Source of the DNA: Novosphingobium sp. KA1
Lineage (GTDB): Bacteria > Pseudomonadota > Alphaproteobacteria > Sphingomonadales > Sphingomonadaceae
Assembly (NCBI RefSeq): GCF_017309955.1
Contig: NZ_CP021247.1
Span: forward strand, 1,327,001 to 1,391,000
DNA length: 64,000 nucleotides
Direction: 5' to 3'
Made by a program: the position numbers and the translations under genes. Positions within the stretch are counted from its first letter, which is position 1, and every line of letters starts with the position of its first letter. Below the pieces are notes generated by a model. The model was not told the origin of the DNA. It worked only from the letters and a program-made list of their open reading frames with translations, and did no database searches. Positions 1 to 10,294 of the stretch are shown here, piece after piece.

Positions 1-430
1 CCAGCAAGGTATCCGCCGCCGTCAGCGCGTTGAGCGTCAGCAGGCCCAGCGAGGGCGGGCAATCGATCAGGCAGACGTCGTAGCCCAGATCGGGGCGCAG
101 CTGCGTGCGCAGGCGATTGGCGCGGTCCTCGGCGTTGACCAGTTCGATCTCGGCGCCCGAAAGGTCCACCGTCGCCGGCAACAGGTCGAGGCCGGGAATC
201 TTGGTTTCCATCACGCATTCGGCAACCCGGGCGCGATCGACCAGCACGTCATAGGACGAGGCGGTTCGTTCCGCTGCGGAAATGCCGATCCCGGTCGAGG
301 CATTGCCTTGCGGGTCGAGGTCGATCAGCAGCGTTTTCCAGCCAGTGGCGGCGAGCGCGGTAGCGATGTTGATCGCCGTCGTGGTCTTTCCGACACCGCC
401 CTTCTGGTTGGCAATCGCGATACGGATCAC
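1..430 (-). CDS. parA: Chromosome partitioning ATPase ParA (N-terminal part, cut by window edge)
   Basis: Only the first ~143 residues are in the window. They begin with the deviant Walker A motif KGGVGKTT (residues 10-17), followed by a DLDPQGNAS segment and the Walker B-like DCPPSLG. These are the hallmarks of ParA/Soj ATPases, which use ATP-dependent DNA binding to move ParB-parS complexes and so segregate the chromosome. The start is GTG, and it overlaps the rsmG stop in a GTGA, indicating translational coupling. parB is expected just beyond the left edge. The four parS sites to the right fit this role. Confidence 0.93.
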   Translation of the reverse strand, partial: MIRIAIANQKGGVGKTTTAINIATALAATGWKTLLIDLDPQGNASTGIGISAAERTASSYDVLVDRARVAECVMETKIPGLDLLPATVDLSGAEIELVNAEDRANRLRTQLRPDLGYDVCLIDCPPSLGLLTLNALTAADTLL

Positions 431-1068
431 TTGGTCTTACCCTTCCCGCCGGCCAGCGTGCCGACAATGATGCCCGCTTGCGGATCCGTCAGGGACTGTT
501 CCACGTGGAACACATGCCGCCATTTGCGAAGGTCATCCAATTCTTGCTGTGCGGACCGCCCTTTGGGCAACAGCCAGACCGTGTCGCTTGTGGAAAACCG
601 CGAGGATAAGGTGAGGAGTTTTTCCAGCGGTGCAAAAGCGCGCGCCGAGATCACGCGCGCCTCACGTGTTTCTACCAGTTCCAGACGCTGACCAAGCACC
701 CTCGCCTTGTCGAGCCCCATCGCCAGTCGGGCGCGATCGAGCCACTCGATTCGGCGCGCCCGCGATTCGACCATCAGCACGTCACACTCGGGACGCAGCG
801 CCGCGATCACCAGACCGGGGAAACCCGCGCCGGTGCCAAGGTCCATCCAGGGCGAGGATGTTCCACGTGGAACATGCGGGAGCAGCTGGGCACTGTCGAC
901 GATATGCCGCAGCCAGACCTGATCGAGACTGGCCGCCGAAACCAGATTCTGCCGGGTGTTCTCTTCAGCCAGCATGCGGACCAGAATCTCCAGCCGCTCC
1001 TGCGCGGCCTGGTCGTATTCGGGCAGAGCGCGCAGCCAGTCGCGCGCTTCGTCTTCAGTGGAAATCAC
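427..1068 (-). CDS. rsmG: 16S rRNA (guanine-N7)-methyltransferase RsmG (GidB)
   Basis: A 213-residue protein of normal family length. It contains the SAM-binding motif LGTGAGFPG (residues 77-85) of class I methyltransferases, and RsmG methylates N7 of G527 in 16S rRNA. The GTG start overlaps the mnmG stop (GTGA) and its own stop overlaps the parA GTG, so mnmG-rsmG-parA look like one coupled unit. Two parS sites lie inside this reading frame: one encodes part of residues 65-70 and the other FHVE near residues 186-191. They replace otherwise variable surface sequence. Confidence 0.95.
   Translation of the reverse strand: MISTEDEARDWLRALPEYDQAAQERLEILVRMLAEENTRQNLVSAASLDQVWLRHIVDSAQLLPHVPRGTSSPWMDLGTGAGFPGLVIAALRPECDVLMVESRARRIEWLDRARLAMGLDKARVLGQRLELVETREARVISARAFAPLEKLLTLSSRFSTSDTVWLLPKGRSAQQELDDLRKWRHVFHVEQSLTDPQAGIIVGTLAGGKGKTK
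497..512. promoter_or_regulatory. parS centromere site 1 (inside rsmG)
   Basis: Perfect 16-bp palindrome TGTTCCACGTGGAACA, which matches the bacterial parS consensus bound by ParB. It lies in the 3' part of rsmG, 70 bp from the parA start. Confidence 0.9.
859..874. promoter_or_regulatory. parS centromere site 2 (inside rsmG)
   Basis: A second perfect copy of TGTTCCACGTGGAACA, read in a different codon phase from site 1 (it encodes HVPRGT instead of FHVE). Conservation is therefore at the DNA level, not the peptide level. Confidence 0.9.
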
Positions 1069-2912
1069 GCTGCTTCCTTGCGGGCATGGACAAGCAGCGC
1101 CGCAAGCGCTGCGGGAGTGATACCGGGAATCCGACCGGCGGCGGCGAGCGTTTCCGGTCGCACCCTGGTCAATCGCTCGACCATCTCACGCGAGAGGCCG
1201 GGAATCTCGGCATAGGGAAAATCGTCGGGGAGCGGCAGGGACTCGCTCGCGCGCAGATCGCGCAGTTCGCGTTCCTGCCGATCAAGATAAGGCGCATAGG
1301 CCGCATCTTCGGCCAGTTCTTCCGCCAGCGCGGAATCGGCGAGATGCTCGCTGGCGATCCATGGCGAGAGTCCCGCCAGATCGACACCGCCAAACCGCAG
1401 CCACTCCCGGATAGGGAGACGGCCTGCGTCGGCGCGCACAGGAAGCCCAGCCTGCGCCATCTCGGCGGACGCCACCGGCACGTCGAAAGCCGCTTCCAGT
1501 TCCGCACGCGCTTCCAATCGGCGCGCGAACCATTCCCGTCGAGCCGGACCGACCGCACCCGCGTCGATAGCCAGCGGAGTCAGCCGCGTGGTCGCATTGT
1601 TCGCGCGAAGGCGCAGACGGTACTCGGCACGCGCGGTGAGCATGCGATAGGGCTCACTCACGCCGTGCAGGGTGAGATCGTCGATCATCACCGCCATGTA
1701 GCTGTTGGCCCGGTCCAGCGGAGCGGGCTCCCGGCCCAGTACCGCAGCAGCCGCATGCATGCCGGCGACCAGCCCTTGCGCGGCGGCTTCCTCGTATCCG
1801 GTCGTGCCATTGATCTGCCCGGCACAATAGAGTCCGGCCATCTCGCGCAGTTCCAGACTCGTGCGCAGCGCACGCGGATCGATGTGATCGTACTCGACCG
1901 CATAACCCGGCACGACCATCTCGACACGCTCCAGCCCTTCCATCGTCCGCAGCATGTCCAGCTGGACGTCGGCGGGCAGCGAGGTGCTCACGCCGTTCGG
2001 ATAGACCAGCGGATTGTCGAGGCCCTCGGGCTCAAGGAAAATCTGGTGTCCGTCACGGTCGGCAAAGCGGTGAATCTTGTCTTCGATCGAAGGGCAATAA
2101 CGCGGCCCCTGCGCCCCGATCGCGCCCGAGAACAGCGGCGAGCGATGGAGGTTGGAGCGGATCACCTCATGCGTGCGCGGGTTCGTCCGCGTGATGGCAC
2201 AGAACACCTGCGGCACTTCGCGGCGCTGCCCCATGGCCGACATCGTCCAGGGCTCGACATCGGAGGGCTGCTCGCCCAGCCGCGCCCAATCGATGGTGCG
2301 GCCGTCGAGACGCGGCGGGGTGCCGGTCTTGAGACGGGCCATCGGCAGCTTGGCTTCGCGCAATTGCGCCGCCAGCTTCTGCGCCGAGCTTTCGCCGATC
2401 CGGCCGCCGATCATGCGTTCCTCGCCCCGGAACAGAGTCCCGCCCAGGAACGTGCCGGTGCAGAGCACGACCGCGCGCGCATCGAGGCGAGAGCCATCGG
2501 CCAGATCGATGCCGACCACCCTGCCCTGCTCCATCACCAGCGCGGCGGCTTCGCCCGCAACCAGAGTCAGATCGCCCTGCTCTTTCAGCATGCGATGGAT
2601 CGCCGCCTTGAACAGCTTGCGGTCGGCCTGGACACGCGGGCCCTGCACCGCGCTGCCCTTCGAGCGATTAAGCATGCGATAGTGAATCGCCGCCGCATCG
2701 GCGGCCCGGCCGATGAGTCCGTCAAAGGCATCGACCTCGCGCACGAGGTGGCCCTTGCCCAATCCGCCGATGGCGGGATTGCAGCTCATGGCGCCCACGG
2801 CGTCGATGTCGAAGCTGACAAGCGCCACGCGCGCGCCCATGCGGGCGGCCACGGCCGCCGCCTCGCAGCCGGCATGGCCGCCGCCGATCACGATCACGTC
2901 GAAGGAATGCAT
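1065..2912 (-). CDS. mnmG: tRNA uridine-5-carboxymethylaminomethyl synthesis enzyme MnmG (GidA)
   Basis: A 615-residue FAD protein. The dinucleotide-binding motif [10 protein letters not shown] is at residues 10-19, and [14 protein letters not shown] follows, as in all MnmG proteins. With MnmE it installs the carboxymethylaminomethyl group at U34 of certain tRNAs. The ATG start is preceded by a 64-bp gap from mnmE that contains parS site 3. The stop overlaps the rsmG GTG. The order mnmE-mnmG-rsmG-parA-parB is the classic origin-proximal order of alphaproteobacteria. Confidence 0.97.
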   Translation of the reverse strand: MHSFDVIVIGGGHAGCEAAAVAARMGARVALVSFDIDAVGAMSCNPAIGGLGKGHLVREVDAFDGLIGRAADAAAIHYRMLNRSKGSAVQGPRVQADRKLFKAAIHRMLKEQGDLTLVAGEAAALVMEQGRVVGIDLADGSRLDARAVVLCTGTFLGGTLFRGEERMIGGRIGESSAQKLAAQLREAKLPMARLKTGTPPRLDGRTIDWARLGEQPSDVEPWTMSAMGQRREVPQVFCAITRTNPRTHEVIRSNLHRSPLFSGAIGAQGPRYCPSIEDKIHRFADRDGHQIFLEPEGLDNPLVYPNGVSTSLPADVQLDMLRTMEGLERVEMVVPGYAVEYDHIDPRALRTSLELREMAGLYCAGQINGTTGYEEAAAQGLVAGMHAAAAVLGREPAPLDRANSYMAVMIDDLTLHGVSEPYRMLTARAEYRLRLRANNATTRLTPLAIDAGAVGPARREWFARRLEARAELEAAFDVPVASAEMAQAGLPVRADAGRLPIREWLRFGGVDLAGLSPWIASEHLADSALAEELAEDAAYAPYLDRQERELRDLRASESLPLPDDFPYAEIPGLSREMVERLTRVRPETLAAAGRIPGITPAALAALLVHARKEAA

Positions 2913-2952
2913 CCGACGCGCTTACTCGAAAGCGTGAATCGCGTCAAAGGTG

Positions 2953-2968
2953 TGTTCCACGTGGAACA
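2953..2968. promoter_or_regulatory. parS centromere site 3 (mnmE-mnmG intergenic)
   Basis: Perfect TGTTCCACGTGGAACA. The palindrome extends three further bases on each side (positions 2950-2971), so this is the most symmetric of the copies and the only one between genes. Confidence 0.92.
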
Positions 2969-2976
2969 CACTCTAT

Positions 2977-4269
2977 TCACTTGCCGATGCAGAACCGTCC
3001 GAACAGGGCATCGAGCATATCCTCGGTGGTCGCCCGGCCGATCAGCGCATCGAACGCCACACGCGCAAGACGCAGCGCCTCGGCCACCAGCAGCGGATCA
3101 CTCTCCCGTCCCGCTGCGGCCAGTGCCCTTTCCGCTTCGCCGACAAGAGCATGCTGACGCGCATTCAAAGCCGCGTCGCCCGGACGCGGCATCGCCCCCC
3201 GCGCCGTCTCGATAAGATCGCGGCGCAGGCCGTCCATGCCCTCACCGGTCACCGCCGAGATCCGGTGGCGCGCCTCGGCCTTGTGTTCCACGTGGAACAC
3301 ATCGGCCTGCGCCGCGATCTCCCACGACGCTTCCGGCCCCTCACCTTCCGGGCCAAGCCAGAGTACGAGATCCGCCCGGTCCAGCGCATCGCGGGCGCGC
3401 GAGATGCCGATGGCCTCGATCACGTCACCGGTCTCGTCCCGCAGCCCGGCCGTATCCCCGAACAGGAACGGCACGCCGCCAATCGAGACGGCGCGCGTCA
3501 GCACATCGCGTGTGGTCCCGGCGAGCGGAGACGTGATCGCCGCCTCATCCTCGACCAGCGCATTGAACAGCGTGCTCTTGCCGGCATTGGGCGGTCCCGC
3601 CAGAACCACCCGGTAGCCCTCGCGCAGCGCCTCGGCACGCGGACGGTCGAGCCAGTCCGCAAGCTCTTCGCGCAGATCGACAAGCTGGGCGATGAAGTCC
3701 GCAGGCAGATCGGCAACATCATCCTCGTCGCCAAAGTCGAGCACTGCCTCGACCGAAGCCGAAGCCTTCAGCACCCGGTCGCGCCACTGCTCGACCTGCC
3801 GTGAGAAGGCACCGCCCGCCATCGCCAGCGCCGAACGACGCTGCAGTTCGGTTTCGGCGGAGAGCAGGTCCGCCAGCCCTTCGGCCTCGGCGAGATCGAT
3901 CCGGCCGTTGGCAAAGGCGCGGCGGGTGAATTCCCCGGGAGTTGCGCGGCGCAACTTCGGCAACCGGGCCAGTTCCGCCTCGACGGCGTTGACCACCGCC
4001 CTGCCCCCATGAAGATGGAACTCGGCCAGGTCCTCGCCGGTGGCTGTCGCCGGTCCCGGGAACCACAGCACCAGTGCCTGATCGAGAACCGCCCCTTCGC
4101 GATCGCGCAGCACGCGGTAGCGCGCCCGGCGCGGTTCGGGCAGCGAACCCGCCAGAGCGCAAAGCGCTGCCCCGGCCTCGGGGCCGCTCACACGAATGAT
4201 GGCAATGGCAGCCGGCGGCGCACCGCTCGACAAGGCAAAGATGGTGGAGGCGGAAACGGTCTCAGACAT
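2977..4269 (-). CDS. mnmE: tRNA modification GTPase MnmE (TrmE)
   Basis: A 430-residue protein with an N-terminal formyl-THF-binding domain and an inserted G domain. The G domain has G1 GPPNAGKST (225-233), G2 GTTRD (251-255) and G3 DTAG (272-275), and the protein ends in the diagnostic CIGK. It partners MnmG in modifying the wobble uridine. The G4 motif NKxD is not present. At the expected place the protein reads HKAE (329-332), directly after residues encoded by a parS site. At 430 residues it is somewhat shorter than the usual ~450. Confidence 0.95.
   Translation of the reverse strand: MSETVSASTIFALSSGAPPAAIAIIRVSGPEAGAALCALAGSLPEPRRARYRVLRDREGAVLDQALVLWFPGPATATGEDLAEFHLHGGRAVVNAVEAELARLPKLRRATPGEFTRRAFANGRIDLAEAEGLADLLSAETELQRRSALAMAGGAFSRQVEQWRDRVLKASASVEAVLDFGDEDDVADLPADFIAQLVDLREELADWLDRPRAEALREGYRVVLAGPPNAGKSTLFNALVEDEAAITSPLAGTTRDVLTRAVSIGGVPFLFGDTAGLRDETGDVIEAIGISRARDALDRADLVLWLGPEGEGPEASWEIAAQADVFHVEHKAEARHRISAVTGEGMDGLRRDLIETARGAMPRPGDAALNARQHALVGEAERALAAAGRESDPLLVAEALRLARVAFDALIGRATTEDMLDALFGRFCIGK
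3284..3299. promoter_or_regulatory. parS centromere site 4 (inside mnmE)
   Basis: Perfect TGTTCCACGTGGAACA. It encodes FHVEH at MnmE residues 325-329, at the position of the G4 guanine-specificity motif. Confidence 0.9.
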
Positions 4270-4307
4270 GGACCCCGCCTAGCCCGAGCGGGTCCGCCCG
4301 TGAAGGC

Positions 4308-4586
4308 TCAGTTGTCCTTCTTGGGCTTGCCGCCTTGCGGATTGAGCACGCCGCTCAGCGCCATGGCCGCACCGCTTTCCATCAGCTGCTGGAACAGCTT
4401 CAGCCCGAATTCGCCCATCGGCGCGACCTGCTTGGTCAGTTCCTGAAGCTGATCGACGCTGCCGACACCCTGCATCGCCTTGCTGAGCGCATCGACATAG
4501 ACCTCGTTGGCCTTGGTCACATCGGGCAGGCCAAGGAAGCGGCGGGCCTCTTCGGGCGAGCATTCTACCTCGACATTGACCTTCAT
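4308..4586 (-). CDS. DUF6489-type small protein
   Basis: A 92-residue soluble protein beginning MKVNVEVECSPEEARRFLGL, with a middle helix-rich segment and a hydrophilic KKDN tail. It resembles the DUF6489 family found beside mnmE in sphingomonads; its function is unknown. An upstream in-frame extension exists, but the ATG at 4586 gives the conserved N terminus. It lies 38 bp upstream of mnmE on the same strand and may be its first operon partner. Confidence 0.75.
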   Translation of the reverse strand: MKVNVEVECSPEEARRFLGLPDVTKANEVYVDALSKAMQGVGSVDQLQELTKQVAPMGEFGLKLFQQLMESGAAMALSGVLNPQGGKPKKDN

Positions 4587-4707
4587 CACCGCGCTCCCGC
4601 TTGGAATTTCTGTATCATAGCTGGCACAGTGCGCTGGCAAAGTCCATCGCCCGGGCCTACCTCCGACAAACGGTTCCAAAGACCCGAAGGTTCTCAGGAG
4701 ACTCCCC

Positions 4708-5403
4708 ATGACCAACACCGAAATCCCCACGCTCGACGGCGAGGGCCTGATTCCCGCTTACGTCGCCCGCCCCGAAGGCACCCCGCGGGGCGCAATCATC
4801 GTCCAGCAGGAGATCTTCGGCGTCGATGCCGGTATTCGCCAGAAGGCCGATGGCTGGGCCGCCAAGGGTTATCTCGCGGTCGCGCCCGACAGCTTCTGGC
4901 GCCAGAAGCCCGGCGTCGAACTCAGCCCTTATGACGAAGGCGAGTTCAAGCAGGCGATCGACTACATGATGGGCCATGACTTCGATCTCGGCATTCGCGA
5001 TCTCGAAGCGGTGATTCACTGGATCCGCCGGGAACAGGATGTCGCCAAGGTCGGCCTCGTCGGCTTCTGCATGGGCGGCCGCATCGCCTACATGGTCGCC
5101 GCGCGTACCGACATCGATGCCTCGGTCGGGTACTACGGCGTGATGATCGACCAGATGCTCAACGAGAAGCACGCGATCGCCCGCCCGCTGATGCTGCACA
5201 TTCCCACCGCCGACCACTTTGTCGACGCCGCCGCGCAGAAGGCGATCCACGAGGGGCTCGATGACCATGCCCGCGTCACCCTCTGGGACTACGAAGGCCT
5301 CGACCACGGCTTCGCCGCCGAGATCGGCGCCCGCCGCGACGAAGCCGGCGCCGCGCTTGCCGATGGCCGGACCGAGGCGTTCTTCGCGGAGCATATCGGC
5401 TAA
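4708..5403 (+). CDS. Dienelactone hydrolase family protein
   Basis: A 231-residue alpha/beta hydrolase. The nucleophile motif GFCMGG places Cys121, with Asp169 and His200 (LDHGF) completing the Cys-Asp-His triad and Glu35 in QQEIFG, the residues typical of carboxymethylenebutenolidase-like enzymes. A good Shine-Dalgarno (AGGAG) precedes the ATG. It is followed after 6 bp by a glutamate-synthase-like gene and then a quinone reductase. The substrate is unknown; the family name does not prove a role in chlorocatechol degradation. Confidence 0.88.
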   Translation: MTNTEIPTLDGEGLIPAYVARPEGTPRGAIIVQQEIFGVDAGIRQKADGWAAKGYLAVAPDSFWRQKPGVELSPYDEGEFKQAIDYMMGHDFDLGIRDLEAVIHWIRREQDVAKVGLVGFCMGGRIAYMVAARTDIDASVGYYGVMIDQMLNEKHAIARPLMLHIPTADHFVDAAAQKAIHEGLDDHARVTLWDYEGLDHGFAAEIGARRDEAGAALADGRTEAFFAEHIG

Positions 5404-5409
5404 ACGACG

Positions 5410-6996
5410 ATGACCCTTGCCCCGCGCTACGCCGTCCCGCTCGCGGTCGTGTCTCTCACGGCCGCCTGCTGGTTCCTTCCATGGTGGCGCGGGGCCTTGT
5501 GGCTCATGGTGCCGATCCTGCTGCTGACCCTCTGGGACTTCGTGCAGGGCCGCCACGCATTACGACGCAACTATCCGCTCATCGCCCGCATGCGATGGCT
5601 CTTCGAAGACCTGCGCCCCTACTTGCGCGCCTATATCGTCGAGGGTGACCGCGAAGGCCGCCCCTTCACCGTCGAGGAACGCAGCCTCGTCTATGCCCGC
5701 TCGAAGGGCGAGAACGACTCGCACCCGATGGGTACCGAGCTGGACGTCTATTCCGACGAATACGAATGGCTCGGCCATTCGATCGCCCCGAACGAGAACG
5801 CCGCCAGGGACTGGCGCGTGAAGATCGGCGGCGAGCATTGCAGCAAGCCTTACGAAAGCGCCCTGCTCAACATCTCGGCGATGAGCTTCGGCTCGCTCTC
5901 CGCCAATGCGATCGAGGCGCTCAACAAGGGTGCGGCGCTCGGCGGCTTCGCGCATGATACCGGCGAAGGGTCGATCAGCCCCTATCACCGCACCTACGGA
6001 GGCGATCTGATCTGGGAACTGGGCAGCGGCTATTTCGGCTGCCGCCACAAGGACGGCACCTTCGATCCCGACCTCTTTGCCCGGCAGGCGCAGAGCGATC
6101 AGGTGAAGATGGTCGAGATCAAGCTCAGCCAGGGTGCCAAGCCCGGCCATGGCGGTGTCCTGCCCGGCCCCAAGGTCACGCAGGAAATCGCCGAGACACG
6201 CAAGGTGGAGGCGGGCAAGGACTGCCTCTCCCCGGCCGCGCATTCGGCCTTCTCGACACCGATCGAACTGCTCGAATGGATCGTGCAACTGCGCACCCTG
6301 TCGGGCGGCAAGCCCGCCGGCATGAAACTCTGTGTCGGCCAGCCGCACGAGATCATGGCCATGGTAAAGGCGATGATCGAAACCGGAATCACCCCGGACT
6401 TCATCGTGGTCGACGGCGCCGAGGGCGGCACCGGCGCGGCGCCGCAGGAACTGACCGACAATGTCGGCATGCCGCTGCGGGAAGGGTTGATGCTGGTGCG
6501 CAATGCTCTGGTCGGCGCCAACCTGAAGGACCGGGTGCGGATCGGTGCATCGGGCAAGATTCATTCCGGCGCCGGCATGGCCCGCGCCTTCGCGCTGGGC
6601 GCCGACTGGTGCAACGCCGCGCGCGGGTTCATGTTTGCGCTGGGCTGCGTGCAATCGATGAAGTGCCATACCGGCGCCTGCCCGACCGGGGTCGCCACCC
6701 AGTCGTTCTGGCGCCAGCGCGGCCTGGTGGTCGAGGACAAGGCCGAACGCGTGGCCCGGTTCCAGAAGGAGACGCTCAAAGCCCTGCGCGAGATCGTTGT
6801 CTCGATGGGTTACGACAGCCCCTGGGACCTCAACCAGCACGACATGTACCAGCGCATAGACAGTGCCAAGGCCGGTCCGCTCGACGAGGTCTATCCCTTT
6901 CTCAAGCCCGGCGAGCTGCTCGCCGATCCCGACTCCACGCCTTACGCACGCGCGTGGAAGGTGGCGCGGGCGGATACCTTCCGCCGCGTGTTCTGA
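5410..6996 (+). CDS. FMN-binding glutamate synthase family protein
   Basis: A 528-residue protein with one or two N-terminal membrane segments (residues ~8-45) followed by a glutamate synthase central/FMN TIM barrel. Visible features are MSFGSLSANAIEALNKGA, the glycine-rich GAEGGTGAAP and a Cys cluster (CVQSMKCHTGACPTG) like the 3Fe-4S ligands of GltB. The amidotransferase domain of true GltB is absent. The protein is therefore a stand-alone, membrane-anchored relative whose substrate is not established. It is co-oriented and tightly spaced with its neighbours. Confidence 0.88.
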   Translation: MTLAPRYAVPLAVVSLTAACWFLPWWRGALWLMVPILLLTLWDFVQGRHALRRNYPLIARMRWLFEDLRPYLRAYIVEGDREGRPFTVEERSLVYARSKGENDSHPMGTELDVYSDEYEWLGHSIAPNENAARDWRVKIGGEHCSKPYESALLNISAMSFGSLSANAIEALNKGAALGGFAHDTGEGSISPYHRTYGGDLIWELGSGYFGCRHKDGTFDPDLFARQAQSDQVKMVEIKLSQGAKPGHGGVLPGPKVTQEIAETRKVEAGKDCLSPAAHSAFSTPIELLEWIVQLRTLSGGKPAGMKLCVGQPHEIMAMVKAMIETGITPDFIVVDGAEGGTGAAPQELTDNVGMPLREGLMLVRNALVGANLKDRVRIGASGKIHSGAGMARAFALGADWCNAARGFMFALGCVQSMKCHTGACPTGVATQSFWRQRGLVVEDKAERVARFQKETLKALREIVVSMGYDSPWDLNQHDMYQRIDSAKAGPLDEVYPFLKPGELLADPDSTPYARAWKVARADTFRRVF

Positions 6997-7010
6997 AGGA
7001 CCCAAATCGG

Positions 7011-7979
7011 ATGACTACCGGATACCGCATGATCGCCCGCCGGCATGGCGGCCCCGACGTGATCGAACGCGAAGACTTCACCGTGCCCTCGCCCGGCATC
7101 GGCGAGATCGTCATCGAGACCGAAGCCGTCGGCCTCAACTTCATCGATACGTATTACCGCAAGGGGCTCTATCCCGATCCCCTGCCGATCAGCCTCGGCT
7201 CCGAAAGCGTCGGGCGGATCATCGCGCTGGGCGAGGGTGTTTCCGGATTCGCCATCGGGGAGCGTATCGGCACCACCAGCGCCGGGGGCGCCTATGCCAC
7301 GCACCGGCTGCTTCAGGCGGACAAGGCCATGCGCATCCCGGAAGGAATCGCGCCCGAGATTGCCGCTGCCGTCATGCTCAAGGGCCTGACGGCCTGTTAT
7401 CTTGCCGAAGATACCTTCCCCGCCGCCGCCGGCCATGTCGCGCTGGTCCATTCGGCCGCGGGCGGTGTCGGCTCGCTGCTGGTGCCCTGGCTGCTTGACA
7501 AGGGCGTGACCGTGATCGCCCATAGCGGTTCGCCGCAAAAGGCCGCAGGGGTACCCGGCGAGCATTCGCTGTCCTGCGATTTCAATGATTTGCCTGAGAA
7601 GATCCGCAAGATCACGTCCGGTGCGATGTGCCATGTCGTCTACGACGGGGTCGGCGCGTCTTCGTGGAACGCCTCGATCGCCTCGCTGCGCCGGCGCGGG
7701 CTCATGGTGACCTATGGCAATGCCTCCGGCCCGGTACCGCCGCTGCCCCCGCTCGACCTGATGCGCGCCGGTTCGCTCTATCTCACCCGCCCGACGCTCG
7801 CCGATTATGTCGCCACGCCCGAGGAACTGGCGGGAAGCGCGAAAAAGCTGTTCGACCGGATCGCCAATGGCGTCCTTTCGCCCAGGATCGGGCAGACCTT
7901 CCGGCTCGAGCATGCCGCCGAGGCCCACCGGGCCCTGGAATCCCGGGCGACGACAGGGTCCACGGTCCTGGTTCCCTGA
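7011..7979 (+). CDS. qor: NADPH:quinone oxidoreductase (MDR superfamily)
   Basis: A 322-residue zinc-independent medium-chain reductase. It has the quinone reductase signature GLNFIDTYYRKGLY near residues 41-54 and the cofactor loop SAAGGVGSLL near 145. It would catalyse NADPH-dependent reduction of quinones or enones in the cytoplasm. ATG at 7011 lies 14 bp after the previous stop. It is the last gene of a three-gene unit closed by a strong terminator. Confidence 0.9.
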   Translation: MTTGYRMIARRHGGPDVIEREDFTVPSPGIGEIVIETEAVGLNFIDTYYRKGLYPDPLPISLGSESVGRIIALGEGVSGFAIGERIGTTSAGGAYATHRLLQADKAMRIPEGIAPEIAAAVMLKGLTACYLAEDTFPAAAGHVALVHSAAGGVGSLLVPWLLDKGVTVIAHSGSPQKAAGVPGEHSLSCDFNDLPEKIRKITSGAMCHVVYDGVGASSWNASIASLRRRGLMVTYGNASGPVPPLPPLDLMRAGSLYLTRPTLADYVATPEELAGSAKKLFDRIANGVLSPRIGQTFRLEHAAEAHRALESRATTGSTVLVP

Positions 7980-7985
7980 ACACCA

Positions 7986-8020
7986 AAAAGGGCCCGGGAG
8001 TCTGGCTCCCGGGCCCTTTT
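7986..8020. terminator. Bidirectional intrinsic terminator
   Basis: A 15-bp perfect stem (AAAAGGGCCCGGGAG and its complement) around a 5-nt loop, with A/T runs at both ends. It sits between the convergent qor and TerC-family genes and can serve both strands. Confidence 0.9.
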
Positions 8021-8030
8021 CTGTTTCTCG

Positions 8031-8753
8031 TCACATCAGGGTGATGATGCCCAGCTGTGGATCGATCCAGCCTTCGTAGATCATCTTCACCGCCACGTAG
8101 AGGATCACCACCAGACCGATCCAGGCAATCCAGCGATAACGCTCGATGTACCGGGCGATGAAATTCGCCGCGACGCCCATCAGCGCCACCGCCACGATCA
8201 GGCCGACGATCAGGATTCCCGGATGATCGCGCGCCGCCCCTGCCACGCCCAGCACGTTGTCGATCGACATCGAGATGTCGGCCACGGCAACGGAAATCGC
8301 CGCTCCGGCAAAACTCTTGGCCGGATTGACGCCGGAATGCTCGTCTCCCTCGATCTCGGGAGAACCCGGCGAATGCTCACCGCCCCGGATCTCGCGGAAC
8401 ATCTTCCACGCCACCCACAAGAGCAGCAGCCCGCCCGCAAAGACCAGGCCGACGATGCCCAGCAGCCAGGTCACCACCAGCGCGAAGCCGATGCGCATGA
8501 CCAGCGCCGCGATCACGCCGATGGCGATGACCTTCTTGCGCTGCTCGGCCGGCAGTCCCGCGGCCAGGGCGCCGACGACAATGGCATTGTCGCCCGCCAG
8601 CACCACGTCGATCATCAGCACCTGCAGGAACGCCGACATGGCTGCCGGCGTCCCCAGGTTCGAGAAATCGGTGACGATATGGTGCCAGATCTCCGCCGGA
8701 CCGCCCATCGCGGCGGTCGCGGCGGTCGCGGCAAAAGTATCGAGAATGCTCAC
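8031..8753 (-). CDS. TerC/YjbE-family integral membrane protein
   Basis: 240 residues, mostly hydrophobic, with about seven membrane segments. The TerC-family signatures VLAGDNAIVVG (near residue 51) and DISMSIDNVLGV carry the conserved acidic residues. Family members are linked to metal-ion homeostasis (manganese export in Alx/MeeY and YceF) and to tellurite resistance; the specific ion here is unknown. It appears to start at GTG (8751-8753). It lies 15 bp downstream of rho and may be read through from it. Confidence 0.88.
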   Translation of the reverse strand: MSILDTFAATAATAAMGGPAEIWHHIVTDFSNLGTPAAMSAFLQVLMIDVVLAGDNAIVVGALAAGLPAEQRKKVIAIGVIAALVMRIGFALVVTWLLGIVGLVFAGGLLLLWVAWKMFREIRGGEHSPGSPEIEGDEHSGVNPAKSFAGAAISVAVADISMSIDNVLGVAGAARDHPGILIVGLIVAVALMGVAANFIARYIERYRWIAWIGLVVILYVAVKMIYEGWIDPQLGIITLM

Positions 8754-8768
8754 GCCCCCGATCCCCGC

Positions 8769-10025
<1,257 letters not shown>

Positions 10026-10140
10026 TTTTTCTGGTTTCCGAATGGAAATTGTATGGAGGTCGGCCGGCGGATCGGATGGGCTTGGGGAAAGCGGATCCGG
10101 GCAGGAGAATGGGCTCGCCGCCCTGTGCCGGGACAACGAT

Positions 10141-10169
10141 CAGATAGGGATTACGCGGCTTTTGGTCAA
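10141..10169 (-). promoter_or_regulatory. Predicted rho promoter
   Basis: On the minus strand, TTGACC (plus-strand 10164-10169), a 17-bp spacer and TATCTG (10141-10146), close to the sigma70 consensus. It predicts a ~110-nt rho leader. Confidence 0.6.
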
Positions 10170-10294
10170 CGCGCGATCCACAGGGCGGACGGCGCCTGCG
10201 CCCAGTGGATCCTGCATGCGATGCTTCGGCTCTGGAGGGCCGGGGGGGGGCGTGCAGTCCTGGGCGGTCCCGGACGCGCGCCTGCGGGTGCGGG

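Noticed and set aside
630..3215. 861-codon open frame on the plus strand across rsmG, mnmG and mnmE
   Set aside because: It is antisense to three well-recognised genes, rich in Arg/Pro/His without a family pattern; such frames are common in GC-rich DNA.
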